A stretch of DNA of 64,000 bases from Cyanophora paradoxa (lineage: Eukaryota; Glaucocystophyceae; Cyanophorales; Cyanophoraceae), in contig QPMI01000529.1 in the NCBI GenBank assembly GCA_004431415.1, positions 1-64,000 on the forward strand, in the 5' to 3' direction. Below are positions 48,401 through 57,907 of the stretch, one piece after another. The notes under the pieces were generated by a model. It was given only the letters and a program-made list of their open reading frames with translations, was not told the DNA's origin and made no database searches. The position numbers were made by a program, and so were the translations under genes. Numbering within the stretch: position 1 is the first letter of the stretch; every line of letters begins with the position of its first letter.

Positions 48401-51400
48401 CTGCAATTCGGCAAGCCAGCTCCTCATCAGTTCATCGTGACACTCAATCAACAATCAAGACAGGAGGCCAGCTACAGCTGCTCGCACATACGTCGGTCGG
48501 CGGGTTGAAAACAGGCGCCTGGTGCCATGAATAATCAAACAAATCAGCGAATACAAGATAAAACCCAATCGCAAGATCTTTAAACAGAACTACGCGCCCG
48601 GAAACTTGGTGCTTCTCCATCCATCCTTTATATTGTACCCATCGTTCAGAAAAATGAGAACTATATATACATCAACTTGCAAAGTTTCGCACCAGCCCGC
48701 GATCGGCGTGACTTTTCCTGATACGACAGTGAGAGAAGTACAGCAGGCCCCAGGCAGGGCCTAGCTTCAGATCGCTTTGCACCGTCTTTGAACTGGATTC
48801 CAAATTCGATCCCGCCATTAAGGGACCTTGTACGGGGGACGCGGTAGGTCGAACAGCAAAATTAAGCAGAACATGCATACCCTTCGAGATTGTTATCCCA
48901 TTGAATGCTTATAGCTCCATAGCATCCTAGATTGACCTGTCATGCTGATTTTAGACTCAAAGACAGTCAGGGCCTCAGCAAGCTCGATTCTTGAAGAATG
49001 CGCACATGTAGCTGGCGATGGACGATGATGTAGTGCTCAGTCAGAAAAGATGCATATGTGCACCCGCAATTCCAGGGAACGCTCAAAGCGCTTACCCCCG
49101 GCACGACGGTGACGACGACTGCAAATGGCCGAAAAGAACCGAAATCTTCAGAGCAAGTGCAAAACCAAGCAGTTGTAGAATAAATTACGCGAACCAGGCC
49201 CAACGTTAATATTCTTTATCCATTCCTTGCCTGCATAAAGTAGCGCTCAAAAAAGTGTGTCGTACAAAAGACAAAGCGGCGCGCCACACCCCAAATTTCT
49301 TGTTGTTTTCCGATGTCACCTGAACTGCGAAGAGCACCAAATATATATTCATGTGTTTGAAAGAGGACAAACGATTTTGATGAATTCAAAGGCAACAAGA
49401 CTTGTCAAGCGTACACGTTCACATGGATGTCAATGCTGAGTGCCGCTTTAATGCCGGCGAACTCTAAAATACCGGCAGTTAGTTATATTGAACTCGATGC
49501 TGAAGCCATTATATATATCACGCTAACGCACTTGTCAGTGTAATTTGTTTTAAGTTGTATTCCTCAATGACAAGTTCGAACTTGACGCCTGTGCCGGCCC
49601 AGAAATATCTACACACCAGCATCTCAAGAAATAAAAACCCAAAGAGCGGAGGGGCATGCTTGCATCTCTTTAGGGTCAATATCCATAACTCCCCACATAT
49701 CGTAGAAAGTCGATCCTTTCGAGCCCTGAATTCCGAACGATGCGCGCAAGCCGGAGGTCAGCGAACGGGATTGGAGTTCGATTCGAGACCTGATTCCGGA
49801 GCAAGAAGATCGCACGCACAGAAAATGAAAAATCTGCAAGCAGGAACACGTGATCATTGGCATCGCTTTGCACTAATTTATGGGGCATCTCAGGAAGCTG
49901 ACACGATACGTACCCCAAACTATGTGTGGAAACTACGCAAGAGAGAGGGCGGTTCATTATCGGAGAGACCATTCGAGGGAAAGTAGAGGAACGCGGCTAA
50001 AAACCTTTCTCAGTTGCTTGTGAAACACCTCGTCGAAATTGAAGCTGATTCCCCACGTCGGAACCCTGAAGTAGATTTCACAGTCGCCTCCAATACACTG
50101 CGCGATCCCGGGCGCGACTCAACTCCTCTTCGCGCTCCAAAAAGATTGAAGGGCAATACGACCGACCGAAATCGCCTCGAAGGCCAGAGACGCGATGTCG
50201 AGACCACGGTTAACCGACTCGCCAAACTGCTCGCCAGGGCAAGAAGAGCGTCGCCCACAATTGCAAGCACGTGCATGCATATGTGAGCACGCGTATACGT
50301 TAACGTTTGTGGCTCGGATGAACCGCTTTCAGAGATCTAAAGCAAGGCGCACGTCTTTTACTCCTGTGACCGCAACATTTTCGATAACTTCCAGCGTTTT
50401 GGTAACTGGATTCAAGATAAAATCCAGCTTGCCGCCTTGGAAGAGTCGGCATCAACGGTTTTGAGCGGGAGCCAGATAAAGAAGCAATGTGGCAGCGCAC
50501 CTGTGACTGCACTTGCCTGTTCGATTGTATGTTAGCGCGTGCGCATTATAATTACGTTATTCAATCATGAATCAGAGCGCACGACTTCGAGGAGCATCTT
50601 AGGAACGTCGAGAACTTTCTTGACAACCTGGGGCGCCATCGATATCGATACCAAGCCCTACATACATATGCGCAGCGAATGGCCGCGAAAGTGAACAAGT
50701 TCACGTTTACAAACCTGGACAGCTACGTCCTAGAAGAAGGTTACAACCGCAGAAGGTTAGTGTACGAAAACGGCAGAGGATTTCGCTTTTACGAACTGTG
50801 ATTGCGTTGACGATTTGTTTAGCTGCTTTTGGAATGGCGGCCTGCCGCGAGCGTCTGTGAGGAGACAAGAGTACTAGCCAATTTACGAGTGCGAAAGCTT
50901 GAGTGCGCACTGCTACTTTGGCGAACAGATTGATGCCTTTGCGGACCACGTTGCCAACTTCGTAGAAAGCCTTGGTCATTCCCGCTGCGAGAGAAAAAGC
51001 TCAAGGGGCCTGTTTATATCCGACGACAGGATCACTCATCCGCACGCACTTTTATCCATGACGCCTAGTATAGGATCGAGAATTGCGCCTTTTATGCCGT
51101 GCAGAACCTGGCCGACTACCTTGCAGCAGTCTCTGATTTCATCCGCAAAAGGCAAACTTTTCAGGAAACCTCCAAGAAAAGTAAGCTTGCGGCCTTGGCT
51201 TTGGCTCTGTTCGGCCTTAGCCCCGTCCGGCCCTGGTCGTTTACGTATACGGCTGCGATGACCAGATCCGGACGCCAGGCCTCCGGCCTCGTTCATGGTT
51301 GCGAATGCAGCCGCAGATTCTGACTTTGGACCTGCAATAATTAGTTAGACGGGAACGTCTCAGCTATATATGTGAGATAAAGCTAATCAAACCCTCGAAG

Positions 51401-53706
51401 TTGTGACCCCGGACCCTGCCAAACGACTTGTAAACGTGCTCTGATACCTTACGCGAGCCCGGACCCCTGTGAAGTTGATTGTCAATGTCCAGTGCGCCGG
51501 ATATATCATGATCAAGTAAAGAGCGCAAGCGTGAACGCAATTATCCAACATTGCAACTAATATCGCTTACGTGAACTCGTTATTAATATCTTCATCGTGG
51601 AGCTGGATGTGCAGATCCTGCGTCTCCACATGAGCTCACCGGACACCTAGATCTGACTTGTGCATTGACCTTAAAAATGTCCTGCGCCCGATATTGGAAT
51701 TCGTCTTTATACTATACTCGTAATGAAGTAATATAGAAGAAATGGTTCACCGCGAGGACGGCGGGCTCGGTCTCCAGCTCGACGCAGAGCCCGCGGATAG
51801 TGAAGACTTCATCCTCTTCCAAGTCAAGTTCTAAATTCGCCTGGCCTCGGCTTCCGCCTTCCACCGCAGTCACGGAACACTCTCGCGAATGAACCTGCAT
51901 GCAAGCGGTTGCAAGTTCGGCAAGCTTCATTGCAATGCCATGGCCAGCCAAGTGCTTGCGATCGCTCACCTCAACAATCTTGACCATCAATCCGACCTGA
52001 CCATGCCCCGCGCATTTCATTACAACATTCAATGATAAGGCATCGTCTTCCGAACGAAAATTGTGAGCTTATTACCGTACCTTTCCCGGCTTCTTTGTTC
52101 TCATTCCGTACTGACGGCGAGGCACATTGGGCTCGTCATCTTCCTCGTTTACAGCGTGTGTGCGCCCACAATCCCTGCGCACGCGTGAGGTGTCAACCCC
52201 AATAGCCCCTCGGGTCGGCTACAGCTGCTGCACGCGTACGCTTGAGATCTAGAGTGCAAATCAGGAAAAAAGTTTTTAGGAGGCGAGAGGGTGGTACAGA
52301 TAAATGACGGTGGGAGGGGGGTGGGTATCGCAGCGAGAGAGCCGGGAGGCTTCATAAAAATGAGCATCTACCAATCTAACTGGCGTGGGTGGGTGCTAGG
52401 AAAGCTCCAAAGTGACGCAGAAGCTTGAGAAGAACTTGCAGGTGGTTGGTTTGAGAAAAACTCGAGCTTGAGGGGGGGAGGCCATTGCAGCGGAGGGAAT
52501 TCGAATTGAAAGGGAACGGACGTGCACGTGCGCTGCATATTCAAGCATTCGATCCGGTACTGACCAGTGCGTCTCGCCGACGACGATGGCTCCCGGTCGA
52601 AACTTGCGCGCGTGCACGTGCACGTGGGCTTCCCGTTCTTCGTGATCCCCGTGGCCGTGCCCATGATTGGTGGTCGATCCACCAAGAACAATTGACACGG
52701 AAGAAGGGACGTCCGCGCAATGGACAGCGAGTACGGCGGGCTCTTCATCGAGATTCACCTGCAGGCTTCCGTTGAAAACCACTATTAATATTGAAAGCGT
52801 TTCTGTCAGCCGTCGCACCACATCGGCCGTCTGCACTGCCTTGAAGGCATAATGGGTTCTCTTGCCTGAAAGCACAAAGACGTTTGCAACGTTGAGTTTG
52901 AAATTGACATGAAAGGTAAATTATAATAACATAGAAAGAGCCTGCACTGCGCACCATTTCTGTGTAGTCGAAACTCCTCGTGCTGATAGTCGACATCACG
53001 CGCGGCCCGGCCCCCATGAATATTCAATATTAATAGGGATTTCGCGAATCGAAGTGCATTAGGATCGCTCAGTAAGCTTGCGCACGTCGTAGTGATGGTG
53101 TCCGGTGGTGGGGTCAGTCCGGCGCTACGTATACGTGTATATGCGTGCCGCAGTGCAAGCAGTGTGAGCGCGCGGCCGAGCTAATCTTTTGGCGCGCAAC
53201 GCGAGCAGCGGAGCGATCCGGAAAATCTGGAGCACCTTGGCGTCCCAACCAAGCGGGCGCGGCCGGCTCCCGTGTTTCGCGGGTCTCGAGATGAAATGTT
53301 GAGGTCGCTCGCGATGGGGTTGCTTATGCGATCGATACATATCTGAACGTTCGTTCTTAATCCGACTATTATGTTCTTCAAATTCATGCATTTGGTCATC
53401 ATCATCACTTTTATCATCACCAAGCTCGCGATTGGTCACGGGCTCACGCGTGCGCATTGGGCCTGCCGCTGCGGGCACCCATACTTAAGAATACCAAAAC
53501 CCGCTGATTTCGACAAAAAAATGAGAGGTGCTAGCATACAGACCTGAAACTTTGTAAGCGTACTCGTAAGCTGCATCCCGTTTATGTGTGGCATGAGTCT
53601 GTGCTTGCACTTCTTGGACGTATGCGCAGGCACAGCTACAGATGCATAGAGCAAACACGGACAGCAACAGCAGCGCCTGAGTTTTCGACGCTGCAGCTGG
53701 TCCCAT
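39410..53706 (-). CDS. giant secreted/surface beta-helix (Pmp-like) protein gene, or a cluster of such genes
   Basis: It starts with a clear signal peptide at 53706 (MGPAAASKTQALLLLSVFAL, then a Cys/Ala-rich cleavage zone). At the far end is a C-terminus with a hydrophobic tail, LHTLWALLSAWVAVYAAAAF-stop at 39410, as in GPI-anchored or tail-anchored proteins. Between them lie dozens of short minus-strand exons separated by AT-richer introns. Several carry repeats of the GGA(I/V/L)...F-x-(N/D) type seen in chlamydial polymorphic membrane proteins and other right-handed beta helices. Expected location is the cell surface or matrix, in adhesion or recognition (inference). I found no convincing second signal peptide or internal C-terminus, but I could not follow one continuous splice path, so several tandem genes remain possible. 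Confidence 0.5.
40930..43330 (-). other. beta-helix / Pmp-like repeat exons inside the giant surface gene
   Basis: Repeat-bearing exons read AGAVAILEGSSASFVNTSFS and GGAVALLGGSRAEFVDCMFL (42700-42940), GGAVLVGSADEAAGAVSFDG (about 42580), GGALGLMRSSTIVTISESVF (about 42390), GGAITIEDTEATLDRMIIQ (about 42190) and GGAFIGLTEAKAAAGQC (about 41110). Each has a Gly-Gly-Ala-hydrophobic turn followed by F-x-(N/D) or an equivalent, one repeat per coil. This is established for Pmp/autotransporter-type beta helices; the assignment here is by pattern. Confidence 0.6.
43770..47420 (-). other. extracellular beta-sandwich-like exons of the giant surface gene
   Basis: Exons read FLFNVTRSGLYKFDASGSGF (about 44310), DVDMSASKCPPDHKILVATP (about 44530), MLQEEDEMLNFTTEPFPDEF (44982), FDQVMDGTGKTWYTKVAVTE (about 45540), NPGRFVFSIAWDLVTGANYY (about 46720), ATLAAGSYRTEYTAKLTG and EYTVAVEALLVNGSIVTAPL (46900-47080). 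The last pair resembles REJ/PKD-type extracellular modules (LxxGxYxxxxxxxL). Asn-X-Ser/Thr sites and paired cysteines fit a secreted protein. Family assignment is tentative. Confidence 0.4.
46643..46672. repeat. G17-A-G12 tract after (GT)n
   Basis: A (GT)n stretch runs into 17 G, one A and 12 G, inside an intron-like part of the giant surface gene. It could form a G-quadruplex. Confidence 0.85.
48300..53550 (-). other. N-terminal exons of the giant surface gene (unassigned)
   Basis: Exon-like segments include ELGDDKSDDDDQMHEFEEHN (about 53420), LQVNLDEEPAVLAVHCADVP (about 52740), a His-rich HGHGHGDHEEREAHVHVHAR (about 52640), CVELETEPAVLAVNHFFYI (about 51760), a segment near 51200 (KSLPFADEIRDCCKVVGQVL), and GSKGSTFYDMWGVMDIDPKE (about 49700). 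The phrase EPAVLAV appears in two exons about 1 kb apart, suggesting an internal repeat. Introns here are longer and AT-richer than in the 4-35 kb genes. Confidence 0.35.
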
Positions 53707-54950
53707 TTGCGTGCTTGCGCTGGCGGACAGAGTTATCGCGGATCGATGTCCCCGACCAGGAAAACACGCGCGTGCGCAGTACTAGCCTAGTAGTACACTG
53801 TGACACCTTCCAACCTCCCGCTCCGGGACTTAGTTAACCTCTACATCTGGCTGCCCGGCCGCAGTGCTAGTACGAGCCTACTAGGCTAGTACTACGGTAA
53901 CCTAACAGTAGTACTCAGTGACTGAGAGTCTGAGACTCAGTGACTACCGTGTGGCACGAAAATTACCGTGTGGCAATTTAAAACCACGGCAATTTAACTA
54001 CTCCTACAGTACTAGTACGTAGTAGCACCGATCAGCTTGATGATGGCATCATGATGCGCCTTGATCTGACTTGCGCATCGATATCATGGGATTCATGGCA
54101 TGCCGATACCGGTAGTCTCCTGATTCCTGAATCGATATGACGACGATATCCTGGCATAATCCTGCCATGGCCATTGGCCAGACAGCAGTGCCACACTGCC
54201 ACTGTCTGGCAGTGTCTGCCAGCTGCAGCTACTACGCGGCTACTGTAAGCCGGGAAATATTTAGTATACTGGATCTTTATAGTACCAAAGTTTTGAGGCC
54301 TGACTACTAAAGTTTTATCGTATACTAAACCGAGGTGCGAGGGGGGGTACGTAGCCCGCGCGCGCAGCCAGAGTTGCAGTGCGGGAGAAGCTAGCTATAG
54401 TGCGAGGGGGCTTCCGGACTCTCCAACAGATCAAGACCCCCTGGCGCGCCCACCCCCTTCCAGACTTGAAAGGCCGCTACTAAAGCGCTCCGCGCGGCTA
54501 TCTCTTAATTATTTTCAGCCTACTAAACCGACCAAACCCCGGGATTATTAATTATTTTGGGGTCTTAAATATTACCCGACTCGGCGAATTACAGTAATCT
54601 CCCGAGTCCCGACTCCCGAGTCCCGACTAGTACTGTAGGAATGCTTAAATTGCCGCGTAGTTAAATTGCCGAATTCGACCAAAACCGGAATTGCCGTGAC
54701 GATAGATTGCCGAAACTCTGGATTTCTTCTATGGCGCCATACAAAAGCGGCCGTTTAGCCCTACCCCCTGAGAATTGCCGTGGCTTAAAATTGCCGAATT
54801 CGGCCTCTCGGCAATATACGGCAATTTAAAACATCGGCTAAAAAAGCATTCCTACAGTACTCCCGACTCGAGAGTCGAGTCCCGACTCCCGACTCTCTCG
54901 AGTCCTGACTCCTGACTCCTGAATCGATATCCTACCAGACAGTGCCAGTT
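53707..54950. other. repeat-rich junction between host genes and virus-like block
   Basis: No gene. It contains CCCGACT/CGAGTC tandem sequence (54596-54628 and 54862-54910), ACTAGT/AGTACT palindromes, a CCAGACAG...CTGTCTGG hairpin near 54178, repeated AATTGCCG, and the MITE-like element described separately. A piece related to the element's end lies inverted at 53988-54014 (GGCAATTTAACTACTCC then TACAGTACT). Confidence 0.6.
54629..54861. mobile_element. MITE-like element with 18-bp perfect terminal inverted repeats
   Basis: The left end AGTACTGTAGGAATGCTT (54629-54646) is matched exactly, inverted, by 54844-54861. The 233-bp interior has no open frame and carries at least five copies of AATTGCCG or its inverse. 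CCCGACT flanks both sides (54622-54628 and 54862-54868), as a 7-bp target-site duplication would, but this sequence is also a local tandem repeat, so the duplication is not certain. No transposase is present, so it would be non-autonomous. Confidence 0.7.
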
Positions 54951-55083
54951 ATATATGAGGGCCATCAATGGGCCAAACGCGAAAAGGCAACTCCGAGAGC
55001 TCGAGACTCGGAAGTGACGCTTGGATTGCGGAGGTTCTTATAACCGCCGCAACAGCTGTGGGGGTACCCCCTCCGAGGCTGGC

Positions 55084-55191
55084 GATCGCGGCGATCGCGA
55101 CCCGATCGCGACCCTGGTGATCGCGACTTTCTCCCGATCGCGACCCTTTTCGATCGCGATTTCGAGATCGGGGGCATTTCTGCGATCGCGA
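55084..55191 (+). repeat. iteron-like cluster of seven GATCGCG(A/G) octamers
   Basis: Octamers start at 55084, 55093, 55104, 55119, 55136, 55152 and 55184, six exact GATCGCGA and one GATCGCGG, all in the same orientation. The core CGATCG/GATC is palindromic, so a protein could read either strand. It lies about 240 bp upstream of the first virus-like gene. It could be a replication origin, an operator array or a scaffold for regulation; the sequence alone does not decide. Confidence 0.65.
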
Positions 55192-55323
55192 GAAAGGAAA
55201 AATCGGAAAAGGCCGAAAAGTGCGTTTTTCACGCGTGAAATCGACCGAAAACGAGGGTTCGAATCCCGGGCCCGGATTTGGACTTGGGCAAAATCTCGGA
55301 CTGAAATGGGAGAAAAATGGGAC

Positions 55324-55378
55324 CTGGGACTTGGGACTTGGGACTTGGGACTTGGGACTTGGGACTTGGGAAGAGTTG
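55324..55378 (+). repeat. heptamer module copy 1: CCTGGGA(CTTGGGA)6 AGAGTT
   Basis: One variant unit and six perfect CTTGGGA units, then AGAGTTGGAATCAGAGTCTG. It ends about 50 bp before the ATG of the first virus-like gene at 55428. The variant first unit and the AGAGTT exit are the same in the other two copies. Confidence 0.9.
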
Positions 55379-55427
55379 GAATCAGAGTCTGGACTCAAAA
55401 CGGGGAAATTTTCGGAGGGGGAGAAAA

Positions 55428-55898
55428 ATGTCAGGCAATCTCTATTACGATTTCCCCTTTGAGTTGCATATGGCATTCGAGAGGCTGCGCGAGTTCTGGC
55501 GTTGGCACCTCACAGGACATGACATTCCCGACATAACACCAGAGCCCAACACACAGGGCGTGCTTGAAGTCATCCGTCAATATCCGCGTCGATTCAATGA
55601 ATGGATCGAGTTCCACGCAACGAACCGTTTCCAGAGTCTCCCCGAGGCCATACGCGAAAATTTCGTGAGGCTGGTGGGACCAGGCTACGACAACCCTAAC
55701 AATCATAGACCACGCCCAGCTGGCGTGACGCGCGAAGCTCGAGAAGACCGTAGACTTTTCCGCAGGGAATTGAGAGAGGATAGACGGAGGCTTTCAATGG
55801 GGCTCCCGCAGATTGTGAGGGGGTACAGCCCGGATTACGAGACTTACCAAGAATTGTACGGCTTCGAAAATCCCTTTGAGAGGGTACTACCAGGGTGA
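55428..55898 (+). CDS. unrecognised 156-residue protein, virus-like block
   Basis: The ATG in GAGAAAAATGTC at 55428 is the first after the heptamer module. An in-frame extension to 55317 would translate the repeat itself and is unlikely. The protein begins MSGNLYYDFPFELHMAFERL. The middle has aromatic and charged residues (RFNEWIEFHATNRFQ) and then a strongly basic/acidic helix (REDRRLFRRELREDRRRL). No signal peptide, membrane segment or known motif. Codon use and lack of introns match the genes that follow, not the host genes. Confidence 0.7.
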   Translation: MSGNLYYDFPFELHMAFERLREFWRWHLTGHDIPDITPEPNTQGVLEVIRQYPRRFNEWIEFHATNRFQSLPEAIRENFVRLVGPGYDNPNNHRPRPAGVTREAREDRRLFRRELREDRRRLSMGLPQIVRGYSPDYETYQELYGFENPFERVLPG

Positions 55899-56236
55899 GG
55901 GGCCAGGGGGGGCCCCTGAGGGTGTACCCCCCATCCGAGACTCGACCTTCGGCGGACGCACTCGGGCAATTTCCGTCAGGCCGGCTCCTTTTTCTGTCTT
56001 CGGTCCAACGCTAAATTTGGCTTTTTCAGGCCAGTTGGCAACGTTTTCCGTTGCGAACTAGCCCAGGAAAAAATTCGCCCACAAAACCGCGGTCCGCCGC
56101 CATTTTGGCTCACTCTTGAAACGGGTTCGCCGCCTTCTCTCAGCCCAAGGAATCCCCGCCTCTCCGAATTTTCACAAGTCCGCTCTCTCAGTCACCTCAC
56201 GTTTTGCCTTTGCTGATCTCTCTTCCCTTTGCGCAG
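55899..56236 (+). other. spacer; possible 5'-UTR intron before the next gene
   Basis: No gene. The last bases before the next ATG read GCTGATCTCTCTTCCCTTTG then CGCAG|ATG: a branch-like CTGAT, a pyrimidine tract and an acceptor directly before the start codon, as in the host's own introns. A donor was not fixed. Confidence 0.4.
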
Positions 56237-57292
56237 ATGTCGATTCCCTCTGAGCTTGTCGAGGACCTTGCCAAGGCCCGTGAGATGTGGGCTAAGTCCC
56301 GCGATTGGCCTACCCGTGAAATGGAGAAGCGTGCCCGCAAGCTGGGGTACCTCTACCAAGCTCACAGCGGAGAAGGCTTCCATACCATCAACCTCAACTT
56401 TGTATCCACCCTTCTGCCCAAGTCCAAGCAACCCAAGCCCGAGCCCAAGCCCGAGCCCGTCGACGTGCCCCCCGTCCCCGGCTGGGTCAAGACTCCCACT
56501 GGCTGGGGCGACCCCAAGCTTTTCGCCGAGTCTGCCGCCGAGACGCTCGCCTGGGCCTATCCCCCTCAAGTCTTCACGAATTTCCCCCCTCCGTCATCGT
56601 CGTCATCTGCCCCTCAGCCCGTCGCCGAGCCCGCTCCCGAGCCAGTCGATGACGCCGAGTCCGAGGCCTCTGACGCCGAGTCTGACATCAACGACTTTAT
56701 CGACTTTGACGTGCCGATTCCATACGACTCTGAGTCCTCTTCCGACTCTGAAGGCGACAACGAAAACCCGACTCGCAAGCGCCGCATTATCAAGACCAAG
56801 TCAATCGTCAAGAAGAAGTTCATGGAGACCACGTCATTCACCGACAACTCCGAGCGAGTCAAGAATCCCGCCAAGGAACACGAAAAAGACTTGAAGATCG
56901 GCGCTGGCATTGCCCGTTCTCGCGTCACGTCACACTTCAGCAAGCGCCTGACTCAGCACGTCAAGACCATTGAGAAGCGCATCATCGCCAAGCGCGAAAT
57001 GGCCGAACTCCGGCGCAAGTTGCGTCACGAGCGCCTTCTTCGTCGCGAGATGACGCTGGCCAAGATTGCCGAGCGCAAGAAGAAGGAGGCAGCGGAACTT
57101 AGGGCGCGCGTCGAGGCTCAGCAGCGGCGCGAGGCAGAGGCGGCAGCGGCCTTGGCGGCGCAGCGCGAGCAGGAGCGGCAGGACTTAGTGCAGGCAGCGC
57201 AGGCCCTTCCCCGCATTCCCCTTAAGTCCGCGCCCGAGGCCCCGATTGACTTGGTTTCCGATGACGATGATTCTGACTTTGAGATGCTGTAA
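56237..57292 (+). CDS. unrecognised 351-residue acidic/basic coiled-coil protein with SUMO-interaction-like tail
   Basis: Starts MSIPSELVEDLAKAREMWAK at 56237; the frame upstream has only a TTG. Residues ~75-90 are KPEPKPEPVD repeats. Residues ~140-190 are Ser/Asp/Glu-rich, followed by a basic TRKRRIIKTKSIVKKK block that could be a nuclear localisation signal. Residues ~240-325 form a long charged helix (EMAELRRKLRHERLLRREMT, then Ala/Glu/Gln heptads). The C-terminus PIDLVSDDDDSDFEML has the hydrophobic core plus acidic tail of a SUMO-interaction motif. No enzyme domain. A nuclear role is an inference. It is unlike the fibre genes downstream and could be a host-derived or regulatory gene. Confidence 0.75.
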   Translation: MSIPSELVEDLAKAREMWAKSRDWPTREMEKRARKLGYLYQAHSGEGFHTINLNFVSTLLPKSKQPKPEPKPEPVDVPPVPGWVKTPTGWGDPKLFAESAAETLAWAYPPQVFTNFPPPSSSSSAPQPVAEPAPEPVDDAESEASDAESDINDFIDFDVPIPYDSESSSDSEGDNENPTRKRRIIKTKSIVKKKFMETTSFTDNSERVKNPAKEHEKDLKIGAGIARSRVTSHFSKRLTQHVKTIEKRIIAKREMAELRRKLRHERLLRREMTLAKIAERKKKEAAELRARVEAQQRREAEAAAALAAQREQERQDLVQAAQALPRIPLKSAPEAPIDLVSDDDDSDFEML

Positions 57293-57363
57293 ATAGTATT
57301 GCGTCATTCCATTGTACATACTTGTAAAAATTGGCCGACTATTCAGTTATGACTTGGCGCGAT

Positions 57364-57425
57364 CCTGGGACTTGGGACTTGGGACTTGGGACTTGGGACT
57401 TGGGACTTGGGACTTGGGAAGAGTT
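57364..57425 (+). repeat. heptamer module copy 2: CCTGGGA(CTTGGGA)7 AGAGTT
   Basis: Seven perfect units after the variant unit, followed by AGAGTTAGACTCAGGGTCTG and then GGCCCAGACTTTCTC. It begins about 70 bp after the stop of the preceding gene. Confidence 0.9.
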
Positions 57426-57839
57426 AGACTCAGGGTCTGGGCCCAGACTTTCTCTGGATCTGAGAGTTTGCCGTGCCAAGTCCCTAACCACCGGGCAGAC
57501 TTAGAAAGGGGTACGGAAATTTGGATACGACGTTTCTGGTGACATTCCAGGTGAGATTTCAAGCGAGGTAGAGTCTGAACTGGTGTACGACTTGTAGCAT
57601 GATACTGGACATGAAAGCTCACGAGAGTATGCAACCGAAAAAGGATGTGAAGAGGGGTAGGAGTATTCGTGCGAGATGTCGAGAGAAGGAGGGTACGAGA
57701 TGGGATACGAGTAAAAAAGACTACGAGTAAAAAAGAGTACGAGGGGTGGTAGGAGTAAAAAAGTCGGTAGAAAAACTCACCTGACTTGTCTGACAAATTT
57801 CTGATCCTGGAGAAAGTCTGGGCCGGGACCTGGGTTTCA

Positions 57840-57887
57840 ACTCTTCCCAAGTCCCAAGTCCCAAGTCCCAAGTCCCAAGTCCCAGGT
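57840..57887 (-). repeat. heptamer module copy 3, inverted: CCTGGGA(CTTGGGA)5 AGAGTT
   Basis: On the minus strand: one variant and five perfect units, then AGAGTTGAAACCCAGGTCCC and GGCCCAGACTTTCTCC. The GGCCCAGACTTTCTC tail is shared with copy 2, so the conserved unit is about 100 bp. It lies about 20 bp upstream of the HNH gene ATG but points away from it. Confidence 0.88.
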
Positions 57888-57907
57888 TTTTCTGAACCTA
57901 GGGCAAA

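Larger units (their letters stand above)
57293..57907. other. regulatory-looking spacer with inverted heptamer modules and TACGAGTAAAAAAGA repeats
   Basis: Holds heptamer modules 2 and 3 facing each other, and three direct copies of TACGAGTAAAAAAGA or a close variant (57706, 57722 and TAGGAGTAAAAAAGT at about 57749). A minus-strand open frame runs through but translates the repeats, so I do not call it. This is the largest gap in the virus-like block. Confidence 0.6.

Noticed and set aside
55324-55378. internal telomere tract of the host
   Set aside because: CTTGGGA/TTGGGAC resembles telomeric heptamers in length only; the fixed edges and variant first unit repeated three times do not fit a telomere remnant.
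54949-55476. 175-residue minus-strand open frame
   Set aside because: Runs through the octamer array and heptamer module, producing repeat-derived peptide only.
55324-57887. CRISPR array
   Set aside because: Heptamer units are contiguous with no spacers; eukaryotic context and no cas genes.
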